From positions 5,644,588 to 5,708,587 of the forward strand of contig JACBWW010000017.1 in assembly GCA_020086605.1 (NCBI GenBank): a stretch of DNA of 64,000 nucleotides, written 5' to 3'. Each line of letters starts with the position of its first letter. Position 1 is the stretch's first letter. The translations under genes and the position numbers were made by a program. Positions 50,701 to 63,013 of this stretch are shown one piece after another. The stretch comes from Lanius collurio (Eukaryota > Chordata > Aves > Passeriformes > Laniidae). A model generated the notes under the pieces. It did no database searches, had not been told where the DNA came from, and saw nothing but the letters and a program-made list of their open reading frames with translations.

Positions 50701-53700
50701 GTCATCTTCTTGCAAGCCAGCACACATTTGAACCTCACCAGCATTAGATTTTGTGGTTACTTTGTAATGCAAGTGTAATTGAGCCCTTCTGTGGCTTTGG
50801 CTTCATTAATGTTGCACTCTTTTTTAGACCATGAAACAGCCTACCTTTTCCATCATCAGAAAATGAAGAGCATGCTTTGGCTCAGAAAAATGACCTCAAA
50901 AGCCCAGGAGGGAGACAAGGAGTCCTCTCCAGGTGAATAGCGTTCAGAAACTCCTCCTGAAGCCATGTACTTCCATGTATACACACACATGAATGCAGAG
51001 CTCTGCTCTTCTGGTTTTATTTTTTAAAATATTATGTGAACAGTTAGACTTAGGGGAAAAAAAAAAAAATCAGCAGACATCCTTTCCCCAAAGTCCCCAG
51101 TTCCTAGGAGCCTACCAAGGAGAACTCTCAAACCAGCATCTACCACACTTGGTGGCTTGATAAACCAGCCAGGTTTCTCACTGGAACTGAACAGATGGAG
51201 AAGCAGCCTGTCCTAGGGAATTTCCTAGGCTTCTCCCCAGCTGGAAGAGCCCTTTGTCAAAGTGATTATTCCTATGCCGCTGAACAAGACACGACCAGGC
51301 ACCGACTTCAGTGCTGCCACACCGACATCCAGACTACGAAATTGCTCTGAGCACTGCAGCTCTTGCTCCCTGTGTGCTTCCTGGTCATGTTAGCAGCTTG
51401 GTGGTGCCACTCATATTTCATCCCTCTGTACCCTTCCCAGTTTCTGACTGTCTCCCATCGCCAGCCACCTATTCTACCAACGTTTCTTTTCCCAGCAGCC
51501 ATTTCCCCTCTAGGAAGATTCTGAAGTTTTGGGAGGCACTGGTTTAGCAGCACGCCCTGATAGGTGAACAGAGAAACATCCCTGGGACTGCTCTGATTTA
51601 GGTCAGTCTCCCAGACATGGTTTTCAGGGTTCAGACTGACTAAGGCCCGCTTCAGCTAAGCAAGTGGAAGGTGAGACCCCACTCAGGGAGACCAGAGTTT
51701 AGTCCTGTCATCCTATTTACCCTCTGGGCAAGAAAAGCAACCTGTGACTGATTTTGGTAACCAGTGGGATAACCTGTAAGAGCTGGAAACAGCCTAAGAC
51801 GTGGCCTGTGCAGATTAACAGGCCTGGCTCACTGCTCTAAAACTACTGATGGCTGAGGTGAACAGAGGGTGTACTTTTATTTGGGTCTCCTAAATACTAA
51901 AGATGGAGTGAAAAACCCAAGCCCAAGAACTGGAAGTTGATGTATATCCTTACAAAGAGGGAAACTAGCAGAAAACGAATGTTTAGAACCAGTGCAGGGC
52001 ATCTCAAGCATTTTGGAGGCGAGAGGGAATGCAGCATGTCTCGTGCTGGATGTGAGGTACTGCCTTGTGCCCAGGTTTATAGACAGAGCTGTAAGGCACA
52101 GAATTCTTTATTCACATTGAAGCGACCACCTTCTCATCACTTCTGTCAGCAACACGACACTCATAAAGAAATCTGAGCCTTTCAGACAGACCTGTCTGAC
52201 CCCATTAGCTTGGGAGGGAGATGAGTGTTTGGAATGGAAACTCTCATCCTGGCTCTTTCATAGACCAATAAGACAGAGCACCAAGGTGCAAACATCGGAG
52301 TGACTCATAGCAAGCTGAGCTGAAATGGAGATGATATCGAAGCATTAATAACAGCATCTTCACAGCCTTAAGAAAACCAGCCCTGGTGATGGCAAGGCAG
52401 GGGAGAAAACACACTTCCAGGGTAAAGAAGCTGTTTGAGGGCCTGATGGAGAGCAGGAATTCCCCTCCTTTAATAAAGGGATTTATTTGCTGAGTAGGTG
52501 ATAACATCAAACTGACACCCCTGGAGGGAGAGCATCCCAATTTAGGATAGCATCACGAGTGTGTTTTGCCAGTCACTATGAAGGTATTTACATGCATTTA
52601 ATCCACACAGTCAGCTGGTGTGAGAGTCAAAGTTCTCAAATTAGAGCCGGGTAAGGACCTTAATCTTCAGGCTTCAGGGATTTGGACACAGCTCTGAGAC
52701 CAGAACTGTGATACTTGTGAGCATCAACTGCCTACACCAAGAATGGAGAGGATTAAAAAAAGCTCAGATTGATAATTGCAAACATCATCACATAAAAAGA
52801 TTGCTACAGGATCATGTTTCATCTCATTCTTTACTCTGGGAAGGTTCTCTTTACTTCATTTGGGGTTTACTTCAGGACAGACTGCTGAGGAAGACATGTC
52901 CTGCTTACCTACAGGGGGTGACAATATGGTTTTACTGAGAATTCCCCCCACCAGTTCTGAGCACTAGAATTAAATTCCTTTCAGAGCTAAGGAGGGGAGT
53001 CCAGTCTGATCATGAAGGAGTGTGCTTTGTCCACCCTTCCCAATACAAGTTGCAACAGGGAACTGACTGGAGAGGTGTACAGCCCCAAGTCACCCCTCCC
53101 TGTGCCTCTGCAACCTTATAAAGCAACAGCCTTACCAGCCCTGTTAGATTTGGACAGGAGCCACATTTACCACCTTCTGGAGCCTGGGTAGTTCTCCACC
53201 TTCCCCCTGTCAGTGTCTAAGAGTGTTTCTATGCCAGACACTCCAAGAATGTGAAGGCTGACTAATCTTCAGGCTGATCTTACATCCTTCCCAGGGAGGC
53301 TGAGGTGAGAGGTGATCACAGCTGCTGGGTAGAGGGCTCACACTCTGGCTCCTGAAGCTGTTAAGTCCTCAAAATCCTACCCAAAAGTAAGTTTTGTAAC
53401 CTTTGTGGGTTTAAGGTTCCTGGAATATGCATACCACAGGTGAAAGACGACCTTCTCACAGTGCAACAGGGTAGAGCAACAGCGGGGTGAAAAACTGGGG
53501 CCTGCCTTATCCTTGGTGGTCACACCTGACCTGTGGACACCAGGCACTCCTGTTTTCAAGGGGGACAGTGTACCTTTGGCTGCACTAGGGCAGTTCAATG
53601 TCAGGCTCAGAATAGGGTCAGAAACATGATTTCAGCTGAGCATTCCCCTTTCTGGTTAACTATTACAACTTTGCAGCAAAATGAAGATATCTTCCCTGAA

Positions 53701-56190
53701 GCCTAGAAAGCCTCCATAAGCGAGAAGTGAAATGTTCTCTGGCCTCTCTTGTCTTCTCAGTGGACAGCAGGATAATTAAACCTAATTTCTGGGCAGGGGC
53801 AATGGTAGGGAATATTTCAAGTCACCCCAAGACATTAATTCACTCAGTCCAGCTTTACTGCAAATGCCATTGCAAGGAGCTGCTTTGTTGCCAGACAGTC
53901 ACTCCTGGCAAAAGAAATTTCACCATGGTTTAAATGGAAAAAACTTTGGCCTTAAGCCAGGTCGTTTAAATTGTGGTGGTTTGGGTTTTTTTTTTTTGCA
54001 TCCTACACTAACATCCATGTGTGCAGTGTGCCCTGATGTAAGGAAAGGAGAGAAACAGCCTGGCTTATGATTGCTCACAGGAGTAGCATCACTGAGGTTG
54101 AATATTACAGGGTTTCAGAGGGGCTTTCCTCTGACAGTGAGGGGAAAGAGGACTGGAGTTCAAGTTCCCCACAACAGCCATGAGTTTTAAATAACAAATA
54201 ATGAAAGAAGATCTTATTTCCAGTGGACATATTTTCTTGCCCACCACATTTTCTCTTTTGGCTTACTGTATCACGATGCTTCATGATGCACTTTCTGGGA
54301 GGTAAATCCAACCACTGGAGCCCCTCTGACAGGAGCACATCGGGACTGCTGCCCTCTGCACCTTCTCTCTGCATGGAGAGGATAGTGCAGTGAAACCCTG
54401 GGGCTGCAGAGCTTGCTCAGCTCAGCCCTGCAGCATTTCTGTGGAGATAAATGATTCCTGGAGCAGCAGGCATGCAGATAAGCAGTTATCTGTGCTGTGC
54501 ACACTCACAGAGGTGTCAGTTGTGGCACTGCACACAGCCCTGAGCTGCATCACTGCTGATGCTGCCCAGGTGACTGTCACCTGCTCTGACAGATTTATGC
54601 TGGTGTCATCCCCACTGAGCTCACCCCCTTCACCTGCCCACCATGCTACTCAGCAGCTGTGCTACCAAAGCAAATCAAGGTACCTGTAAACTTCTAATCC
54701 CCACCTTGCTTCTCCCACTATTTTCTCAACTCCTCCAACTTTTTCTCAGAAGCACTTCACAGCTGTATGGCCATGGAGAGAGGTACAGGGTTGATCTTAC
54801 TGCTAATGTGCACAGCCATCCTCCCAGCTCCTCCTGGAAAATAGAAAGTGAAATACTTTCCATCTCAAGCACCTTCCCACTGGATAATGAAGGCAATCCA
54901 AGCAAAGCTCAGGGCACCAGAACTAACAACATCCGTTTTTCTGTTTTTCATGCCATGGAATTGGTGGTCCTTGGTGGCAAAGCAACTGTTTTTCCTACAA
55001 TGTGAGGCCTTCTCTTGATGTGAAAATGTTTAATCTTTCCTTAAGACCTGAGCTCTTTTTACATACTTTCCTACTTGCCAAAATCTCACAGCCTCCACAG
55101 CCGATTATTTTTGCAAAACTCATAGGAATTCTTTTATGTTTGAGACTTCCATCCCTCAACCAAATTAGACTGAAACAGGCCAGGGTGAGAGACACTGGCA
55201 GAGGTGTATGGACCCCGTGACTATTATTGTTATAGTAGTGGCCAGGCAGGTCCTGAGATGAACCTGCCCTCCTTTAAGGGCTGATATCTTCCCTGCCTGG
55301 GTAAGAAGCTCCTTTCTCCTACTGCACAAGAGAAACAGCTGTCTTTGCCCCATTTCAATGATTTTTACCCCATTTCAACCACAGGCTTTAGAGAAGACCC
55401 TGCACATCTGCAGCACAGCACTGCTGAAGCACTTGGCACAGCTACAAACCTCCTCCTGCAACATCCAGAGCAACTCACCCTCAAACCACAGCATCCCACT
55501 TCCTCACAAGGAGGACCTTCTTCTCTTCTGCTTCAAAGATTTTCCAGCAAACCTGCCAGCAAATCCAGGCTCCAACAAACCCAGCGAAGCCCCAGAAAAT
55601 CCCTTCAGTCCCCACTCCTGTAATAAGAGAAAGGAAATTGATTAAAGCTCCCACTGGCCTTTCTCTACCTTGTCTGGCCTGTGGGGTAAGGCAGGTGCAG
55701 GTGGAGGTGATGTCCACTCCTTTTTAAGGCTTATCATGGCTGTGGCTGCAAGCTGTGGTCCACAGTACTGGAGATTAAAAAAAGGAATGTAAAATTCCTT
55801 CAAGATCAACAAAATAGTAATAAGAAAAGCTCTTTAGATCATCCTACAACATTTCCACATCTGCTGGGAGCAGGTTCAGAGCAGCACCTGCAGGGATGCT
55901 GCAGACCCTGCAAAGAAAAGCTGTGAGCAGATCTGAAATGAGCACTTGGTTTTATCTAGAAAAGTGCTTGCCTGAAGGAGACAGCTTTGGGCTTAGGCTA
56001 AGCTTTCCCCTGTGCCATTGCACAGGTATTTTCTACAAAGCTAGGCCTGCATGATGCAGTGAGCTTTTCTCCTTCTCAGGCACCACCAACACAAACCATG
56101 CTGCTGGTTTCTTTCTAGGAAGGCTTTGTTGGTCCTCAAAAAAGTTAGAAATTCCTTTGCACTCCAAGATGTCCCCAAGCACTGTGAAGA
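47741..56190. other. Long intergenic stretch, no gene recognised
   Basis: About 8.4 kb of mostly unique-looking DNA. Open frames reach 236 codons (49712-50422, minus) and 120 codons (54643-55005, plus), but none shows a known domain or start-to-stop coding character. A-runs occur at 51058-51069 and a T-run at 53986-53997. CpG is sparse throughout. No SINE, LTR or tRNA was identified by eye. Confidence 0.5.
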
Positions 56191-56635
56191 TGATTAGAGG
56201 CATGGAACACCTCTGCTGTGAGGGAAGGCTAATAGTGCTGGGGTTGTTCAGCCTGGAGAAGAGAAGGCTCCTGGGCCTTTACGTCCTGCCAGGACTTAAG
56301 GGGGACCTGTAAGGAAGATGGGGATAAATGTTTTAGGGGAGTTCTGTTGTGATAGGACGAGGGGTAATGGTTCTAAACTAAAAGATAGGAGATTCAGACT
56401 AGGTAGAAGGAATAAATTTTTTACAGTGAGGGTGAGGAACAAGTTACCCAGAGGAGCTGTGGCTGCCCCATCCTTGGAAGTGTTCAAGGCCACTTGAACA
56501 ACCTGGTTTAGTGGAGGGTGCTCTGTGCAACTTGGTTCAGTGGATGGTGTCCCTGCCCACTGCAGGGCAGTCAGATTTGATGACTTTTAAAGGTCCTTTC
56601 AAACCCAAACTCTTCCATGATTCAATGAGTCTATG
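56191..56635 (+). mobile_element. CR1 LINE 3' fragment with a small internal duplication
   Basis: The longest sense CR1 piece here: ATGGAACACCTCTGCTGTGA, GTTCAGCCTGGAGAAGAGAA, the GAGGGGTAATGG block, TTACAGTGAGGGTGAGGAAC and a final TTCCATGATTCAATGA tail. Near the 3' end a 22-bp segment occurs twice (56499-56520 and 56528-56549, period 29, three mismatches), which the CR1 consensus does not have. Confidence 0.95.
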
Positions 56636-57430
56636 TCACCAAGGCTGTCACCAAGGGCTGAACTGTCCTATATTACATTAAGCCCTGTGACTCTCGGTTT
56701 GTATCCTCTGTAGAAATTCTTACAAATGAACACAGTTTGTCCCTGAGCTAAAAATGAAAATTGTTTCATTTTTGCTTGGTCTGCAAGTTTGGAAAGAGAA
56801 TTAAGACAAACACGTAACTGGGACAGTCTGTATGAAAATAAGTGTTAGAAACTTCATTTCCTTATGGGAATTGCTAAATTCCCTTTAGCTTTAGAGAAAC
56901 TGAGATTCCACAGAAACCACAGAAGTTCTGGAGTAGAGCTACATAGTTCAAGTCACCTTTAAACTTCTTTTAGAAACACACATATAATAATTTTATCATA
57001 ATTATATTTTGTCTTTTTCTATCAAAACCCCAGTTTTTTGACTAACATAGCTGTTAGAAAACCAGAAAGCTTGAAAATATGACCAGATCATATAAACTTG
57101 AAGATCTGGGGTATTAAAAATAAAATAATATTAGTAGTAATAGTAATAATGAGAAGAAGAAAAGGAGACAATCCTTTTGAATTAAAATCTCATTATTTAA
57201 ACCACTCTGCTGACATTTGAACACTGGACAGTGGTTTCTGGGACATTGCAGCTATTTTCTAGGGAAAAACCACCTCCAATACTTGGACCCGGCTGGGCCT
57301 CACAACCCAAGGTGAAGCAACGAGAGTCCAGGGCAAAACAACTGCAGCAGCAGTCTCAGAAACTTTGCCATGGCACAAGCACGTGGGCCAGGAGCTGCCC
57401 AAAGCCCTGTTTGTCAGCTGGCTAAAATAG
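56636..57430. other. Intergenic stretch between a CR1 fragment and the CpG cluster
   Basis: AT-rich sequence with an ATTATAATTTT-type block near 56985-57010 and an AATAATA/GAAGAAGA low-complexity patch at 57115-57165. No gene or dispersed repeat recognised. Confidence 0.5.
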
Positions 57431-57735
57431 CTCCGGCGGAGGTGCTGACAAACCCATGCCCGCGCCGCAGCCCGACACCTCCAGCCCAGTGGGGTTATCG
57501 GTGACGTTTGACTCCGAAGCATTTTTTTGCTGGCTGCCAATAGCTATTCCCCCGGGACTATTTGCTTTCACATGCTTTCCCTTTGACACGGCTGCTATTT
57601 CTCTGCGCTATGTAAACACTCAGAAGGATTTCCATGTTTGTTCTTCGCCCGGCACGGACGTTCTTTCACAGCTCGCCGGGAGAATTGACACGAAGGAGCA
57701 GCCGCTCCGCAGGCGTCCGGCGCTTTCCCTCCGTC
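57431..57735. promoter_or_regulatory. Isolated CpG-rich cluster, candidate regulatory element
   Basis: I count about 25 CpG dinucleotides in roughly 305 bp, against near-absence in the flanks; outside the channel exon nothing else here is as dense. The block includes CCAATAGC, a TGACG core near 57502, and a perfect forkhead-type TGTAAACA at 57611-57618. TATAAAT lies just outside at about 57760. Open frames across it (up to 102 codons) show no recognisable protein. It could be a CpG-island promoter of an unannotated transcript or a conserved enhancer. Confidence 0.4.
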
Positions 57736-58251
57736 CTGCTCCCATCTGCTTTCTCCAGTTATAAATCCAGTTCTGCCCCAGTCTCCACATCCCTGGCACA
57801 CAGGGGGAAAATGCATTCCTGGTGCCAGAAACACGACACTGCCATCCTACATGGGCGTCCTTTAGAGCCCAGCAGAGGCTTTGTGCTGCAAAGCATTTAT
57901 TCTTTATTTCTACCCTTCCTGCAGTAATGTTTTCAGACTAAAAAATTCCCTTTCAATCTCAAATAAATTACTAATATGTGACTATTCCTAAGAAAACTGA
58001 CTGGGTTGCCCGTGCTGCTGTTAACTCTCTCTCATAATGCTGATTTTTTTCCAAAGTAATCTTGGTATTTAACAAGGCAATTTACATCAAAAGCAAAAAG
58101 GAACAGAAACGACTAAAGAAAAAAATCTTAAAATGAATCTAGAAATTACAGGCCCTGACTCCAACCTCATGGATTGCACCTAGGCTTGATTTAATAGATC
58201 TGCTGGTTTTGTAAAATCAACTTAATTTTACTTATTAACGTAGTTAAGTTA

Positions 58252-58485
58252 AAAGAGGGTAGATTGGATATTAGGAAGAAATTATTCATTGTGAAGGTGG
58301 TGAGACACTGGAATAGGTTGCCCAGAGAAGCTGTGGCTGCCCTATCCTGGAAGTGCTCAAGACTGGGTTGGACAGGGCTTGGAGCTACCTGGTCCAGTGG
58401 AAGGTGTCCCTGCCCATGGCAGGTGGGATTTGGAACTAGATGACCTTTCAGACTCATTCCAACACAAATAATTCCATCATTTATA
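58252..58485 (+). mobile_element. CR1 LINE 3' fragment
   Basis: Sense-oriented CR1 3' end: AGATTGGATATTAGGAAGAA, then GGTGAGACACTGGAATAGGT, TGCCCAGAGAAGCTGTGGCT, the TGTCCCTGCCCATGGCAGG segment and a final AATAATTCCATCATT resembling the tandem 3' tail. About 230 bp, 5'-truncated as is usual for CR1, with moderate divergence. Confidence 0.92.
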
Positions 58486-60560
58486 AAAAAAATCCACATT
58501 ATCTGAGGAGCCAGTCCTCCAGGTTCCTTGCTAGGGCTGAAAAACAAGAAATCCAATTGGCAAAATATGTTTTTATAAAAAAATTTCATCCTGAAAATTA
58601 GAAAATGTGAAAGCCTTTAGAAATTTTCCCAAGATCTGCATGAAAATAAGGAGAGTCCTGTAACCCAAAGCAGCCCCTAGTACAGTGAAGGGAACACATC
58701 TATAGAAGTTAGGCAATTCTGGTAAAAATCTAGATGTGGAAAATCCTCATAGTGGGGATCATGACTGAACTTCCTTCATATGGGAATTTTGACCACAAAT
58801 TCTAATCAGTAATTTCCTTAACTAACCTGACACATCCCTATGGAGAATTCGCATTTCAGCAAACTGCTCCTTCTAACCAAAAATACCTTCCTGAATTTCA
58901 GACAGATTCATTCTATACACATTCACTCAGAAGTCAAATTATTATATGATACATTTTAGCAAATGCTTATTAAAAAAAAAATCTCTACTAGTCAGACTTC
59001 CCCAGTTTAATATAAAACATAATTATAAACTGATTTTATTGAACTAATTCAAAGGTCTGACTGAATTTTTTCGTTGCAGTTCAAATTAACTTTCCTCCTT
59101 CAGCTAATTCTACTGGGCAGGATGGGTTGAAATATCAGTGTTGGGTTCATCCTATAAATGATTTTGTTAGAAGAGAGAATTTCATATCTGCTTCGAATTA
59201 ATCTGATGTAGCCATAAATTCTCCACTGATTTCAACAAGCTCTGGATGAAGCCTTTAATGCTCTGTAGGTTGCCTTCCAATGTAAGATGAACTGGAGGGG
59301 TTTTCATCAACAAGCCTCCTAGCAAAAGGCACCATGCATTTCCCAAACAAATATCTAGAAAAAGAGTCAGGGAAATAATAACATACATGTTGATAACATA
59401 ATGTAACAAAAGAAAAAAAAAAAAAAAAGGCAGAGGAAATATTTGTTATCCTTATTTATTTAATAAAGAAACATAATAAACTTGAATTTTTCCAGGTACA
59501 AACAGCTTAATATGTCCTATGATATTGGCTGATATTTTCCTTGCTCTTTTTGTAGCTTGAGTGATTCATGTGGTAGCCTTTATTGAACAAATCAACAGAA
59601 AAAATGGTAGCACTCACCATGCTTATAGACAGTGTGGGCCAGCTATTGAGTTAGTGTCTTAAACTAAATCACTGCACTGGGAGGTTGTATCATGGCTCAA
59701 TTCAGATCAGCATCTCCAGTAACAAAGATCTACAGGTGAGGTTATTTGACATTTTTGAGGGGAGTTCTTCATACCATACAAAGACACCATTCCCTCTTCA
59801 CCCCTAAAGAAACACGCCACAGAACAATAGAAAACCCAATAGAAAACCAACCTTCCAGTTACAAAGGTTTCTGAAAGTAATTTACAATTCAATTTTAGAA
59901 AGTTGCACTGTAAACATCTAGAGTTAAGACCCTCTTTCAGATTTTTTTTTGCATTACTTTTTTTCATTTTTAGAGGTTTTGGATAAAAGAACCATTTGTA
60001 ATGGCATCAGTACTATAGGGTCTCACAGCAATAACACTAAAATGTTCAATTCAAGGGTGAAATGACCAAAGGAAGAGATCTTCTCTAATAAAACTAGTGA
60101 CCAGCTAATTGTCTCTTTACATTCCGTTCATTACTGGGCCTGACTCTTAATAAGAACAGCAGTTGAATATTTTCTAATATAAGCTGCAAATAATAAAAAT
60201 ATTGTTAAAACAGCATAACCAACAACTCACTTCTGAGTGCAGGCTGGTGTTTTCCTTGGGTTTCAAACAGCTTACACTGTACATTAAAAGAAATCACATG
60301 AGAAATGCTCCTTTTCTTTAGTATTTTCCCATCTTTTTTTTTTTTTTCTTTTCATTGTAAAGCTTTGAAAGGAAAATAATTTTGCTAGTTGTCAGCCAAT
60401 AAATGCTTGTTCAGCAAGTAATGAATGTACTATTTTCTAATTAAACAGTTTCATTATAGGCAGCAGCTTGTTGCTAATGATCGATAAATCCCATTGAGGA
60501 GAAAACATTTTAATCAGTAAGTCGTGTCCTCTGAGTGTCAGCCACTCTACAAACTCACAA
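58486..60560. other. Distal 3' flank of the sodium channel gene, no gene seen
   Basis: AT-rich, repeat-poor sequence with only short open frames. It contains a T14 run near 60337, an A-run near 59411-59427, AATAAA signals in both strands around 59455-59480, and CCAATAAA on + near 60399. Much of it looks single-copy and could include distal UTR. No exon-like conserved protein segment was recognised. Confidence 0.5.
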
Positions 60561-60627
60561 GATACATATATATGTATAGATATACGTATGTGTGTGTATA
60601 TATATATATGCATATAAATATAAAAAT
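60561..60627. repeat. Mixed (TA)n/(TG)n microsatellite
   Basis: Alternating purine-pyrimidine sequence built of ATATAT, GTGTGTGT and TATATATATA blocks with short interruptions. It lies 116 bp left of the G-quadruplex tract, in the 3' flank of the channel gene. Confidence 0.8.
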
Positions 60628-60742
60628 CGCATACTCTTTCTGGGTGATATGTACAGTCAGAATAACATTACAGCATAAATACACAGGGAATCTGTATAAA
60701 GTTTCTCTAATTTGAGAAGCCTTGAGCAATTCTGTTTTTTTT

Positions 60743-60771
60743 GGGGGGGAGGTGAGGGGTGGGGAGGGGGG
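60743..60771 (+). other. G-quadruplex-forming G-tract
   Basis: Four runs of four or more Gs (60743-60749, 60756-60759, 60761-60764, 60766-60771) are separated by loops of 6, 1 and 1 nt, a perfect G4 pattern, preceded by a T8 run. The G-rich strand is the template strand for the channel gene. Confidence 0.7.
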
Positions 60772-60924
60772 AAAGAATAAAGAATCTTTTCTCTTCAAGG
60801 AAAGACGAGTAGTCCCCTTAAGTTAGAATCTAATTACATACAAGATTTAAAGGCAACAAAATGCCCAGGAACAGCCCTATGTTATACACCATAGACATGA
60901 GGTTAAAAGGGCAAGAGAACATGA

Positions 60925-61150
60925 TTATAATAATACTTATATAGTATGGTTCATTCCCTTATAGCACTTTGCAATCAGAAAGTCTTACAACACCCCTGTG
61001 AGGTAGGTAAGTATTATTATTCCCATTTTACAGATGGGTAAACTGAGGCACAGATAGGTTAAATTATTTGCCTAAAAATCATGTAGTAAGAATCAGGAAT
61101 AGACCCCAGGAATCCTGATGGCAAATCCTCTGAATTAATCGATAGACCAC
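60925..61150 (-). repeat. Ancient MIR / CORE-SINE-like element
   Basis: The + strand shows the reverse complement of the MIR-type core: a CACTTTGCAA stretch, then ACACCCCTGTGAGGTAGGTA, TATTATTATTCCCATTTTACAG, ATGGGTAAACTGAGGCACAG, a degraded GGTTAA...TTGCC segment, and AGACCCCAGGAATCCTGATG. This order matches the MIR/CORE-SINE family shared by amniotes and abundant in turtles and mammals. It is in the same orientation as the channel gene, about 1.9-2.1 kb past its stop, so it may be inside a long 3' UTR. Outer boundaries are approximate. Confidence 0.8.
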
Positions 61151-62693
61151 TCTCAAGTGAATGCCTGAGACACCTCTCAATGAATGGAGAGAATATATTA
61201 GCCCATATTTACACAGATACATTGTCATCCTTTTGAAGTGTTGTCGTACATATTCTGACTTGTTTAGAGGACAGACAACAATGGCCATAGATAAACTTGA
61301 CTGTAACATGTTGTTTTAATTCTTGTTGCCAACCCTTTGTGGTTTTTTGACTCCTTTACAACCTGGGATATAACTAAATGTTAATGACAATACACCTTAA
61401 ATACATTCTTGATATCTTTGCTTCTCCAAGGTGAAAAAGCACAACTAGTCTTCCTTAAAGTGCAATGGCTCATTACAGAAATCTCAAGATTTTCCATGAA
61501 GTCCAACCAAACCCAAGTACAATCAGTTTGAAGGTGAAAAAGAAAGAACTTGTTTGTAATGATGGACATGTCTCTATATTCTGTAAATAATTTCTCACAT
61601 TCTATCAAGGCTGAAGGATAATAAATAATAATCTATGTTAGCACGTAAAAACCTCTAATACTTTTCTACAGCCACACATCCACCTTTCACCCCACTGTCA
61701 TTTCTTTGGCCTGAAGCTGAAGGACACATCACCTGTAAATATTACTTTGTCTACAGGAATAAGGATATAGCTATTATCTAGTAGATTTTTTTATTGGTTC
61801 CTGTATTTCTTGTCCTTCCCCAGAAATCTAACTGTACCATCTGAGTAAATGAAAGATGAAACTTGAATAAAAAGGACTCAAACCTTCAAAATTTATATAT
61901 AGATCCAGAGGCAATTCCCCTCCCACCTTCTTGATCACACTGTCGCAGCTGTTCTGCATGACCCAGTTTGCATTGATTTATTAATATTAGTAGTATTAGT
62001 AGCATTTTTTTTTTTTTTTTTGAGTAATACTGATGCACAGAGTTCCAAATAAGGCTGCTTAGCTCAGTGTTTCTGGGCAAAATGTGACCTATCCCGCTAC
62101 CATAACAGAAACTTTGCCAGCCTAGATGGTGCTTTGGATCACTACACACAAACGTGATACGCTACTTCTATGGTGAGTTTGATTGTGGATTTCAAAGCAG
62201 ATTCTTGAAACATACTAAAAAATTAGTGCTTTTATTAACAGTTTTACAAACAGAATCCATTATTGTCTAGTTTCCTGAAGGATAGAACAAGCCATTTCTC
62301 TCGTTATTTTGACATCATTTGTTTCTCCGTTTTTTTTTTTTTTTTTTTGTGTGTGTTTCTACTGATGTGCAGTTGAAAGTCCCAAGAGGGAGGGCTAAGT
62401 GTAATTAACAGTTTAAATGTTGCTAATTTGATACTTCAATTTTGCAACAACTTTCCTCTTCAAGCGATGGGGATCCCGCAGGTTCCTATTACCTTGACTC
62501 AGAGTTCATCGTGTAGAGTGTAAGGATCATTAATCTCCATGGAAAAAGAGATTTTTTTTTTTAAGTAAAAAAATATCAAATATAATAAATTTATGAAAGA
62601 CCATTCACAACATATACAGTAAGTGTTACATTTTGCTACAGCAGCTGTGATTTTTTTTTTCTTTTTAGAATGCAAGGTCATACATCGCCATAA

Positions 62694-62700
62694 GTAAACA
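62694..62700 (-). promoter_or_regulatory. Second miR-30 family seed match (7mer) in the 3' UTR
   Basis: The minus strand reads TGTTTAC followed by T, a 7mer-m8 type site. It lies in the AT-rich UTR segment about 350 nt after the stop. A single 7mer is expected by chance at a low rate; the pairing with the 8mer at 63014 is what makes it notable. Confidence 0.3.
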
Positions 62701-63013
62701 CACTAATATGAGTAAGACCTTAAATGAATGTATACAGCCAGGCTTTATCTGTGGATAGATATACACTGTGTTTACTGTTTTACAGTCTAGCCTATTCTTA
62801 TTCACACCATTGATATAACAGCTATGACCCTGCAGAGAATCTTCCTGTGCATATATAAATATAAATATTGAGCCAAGTCAAAAAGAGCAGGGTCAAAGGT
62901 TATATGACTTCTTAGACTCCCGTATTTAAGGGTAAAAACTCCACTGTTTCTTTAGCAACTAATTTTTAATAAGAAGGCTGATTCAATCGTTGTGTAGTTA
63001 CAGCATTACATTC

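Noticed and set aside
57421..57430. CTAAAATAG as a MEF2 site next to the CpG cluster
   Set aside because: It is one base shorter than the 10-bp MEF2 consensus, so not counted as a match.
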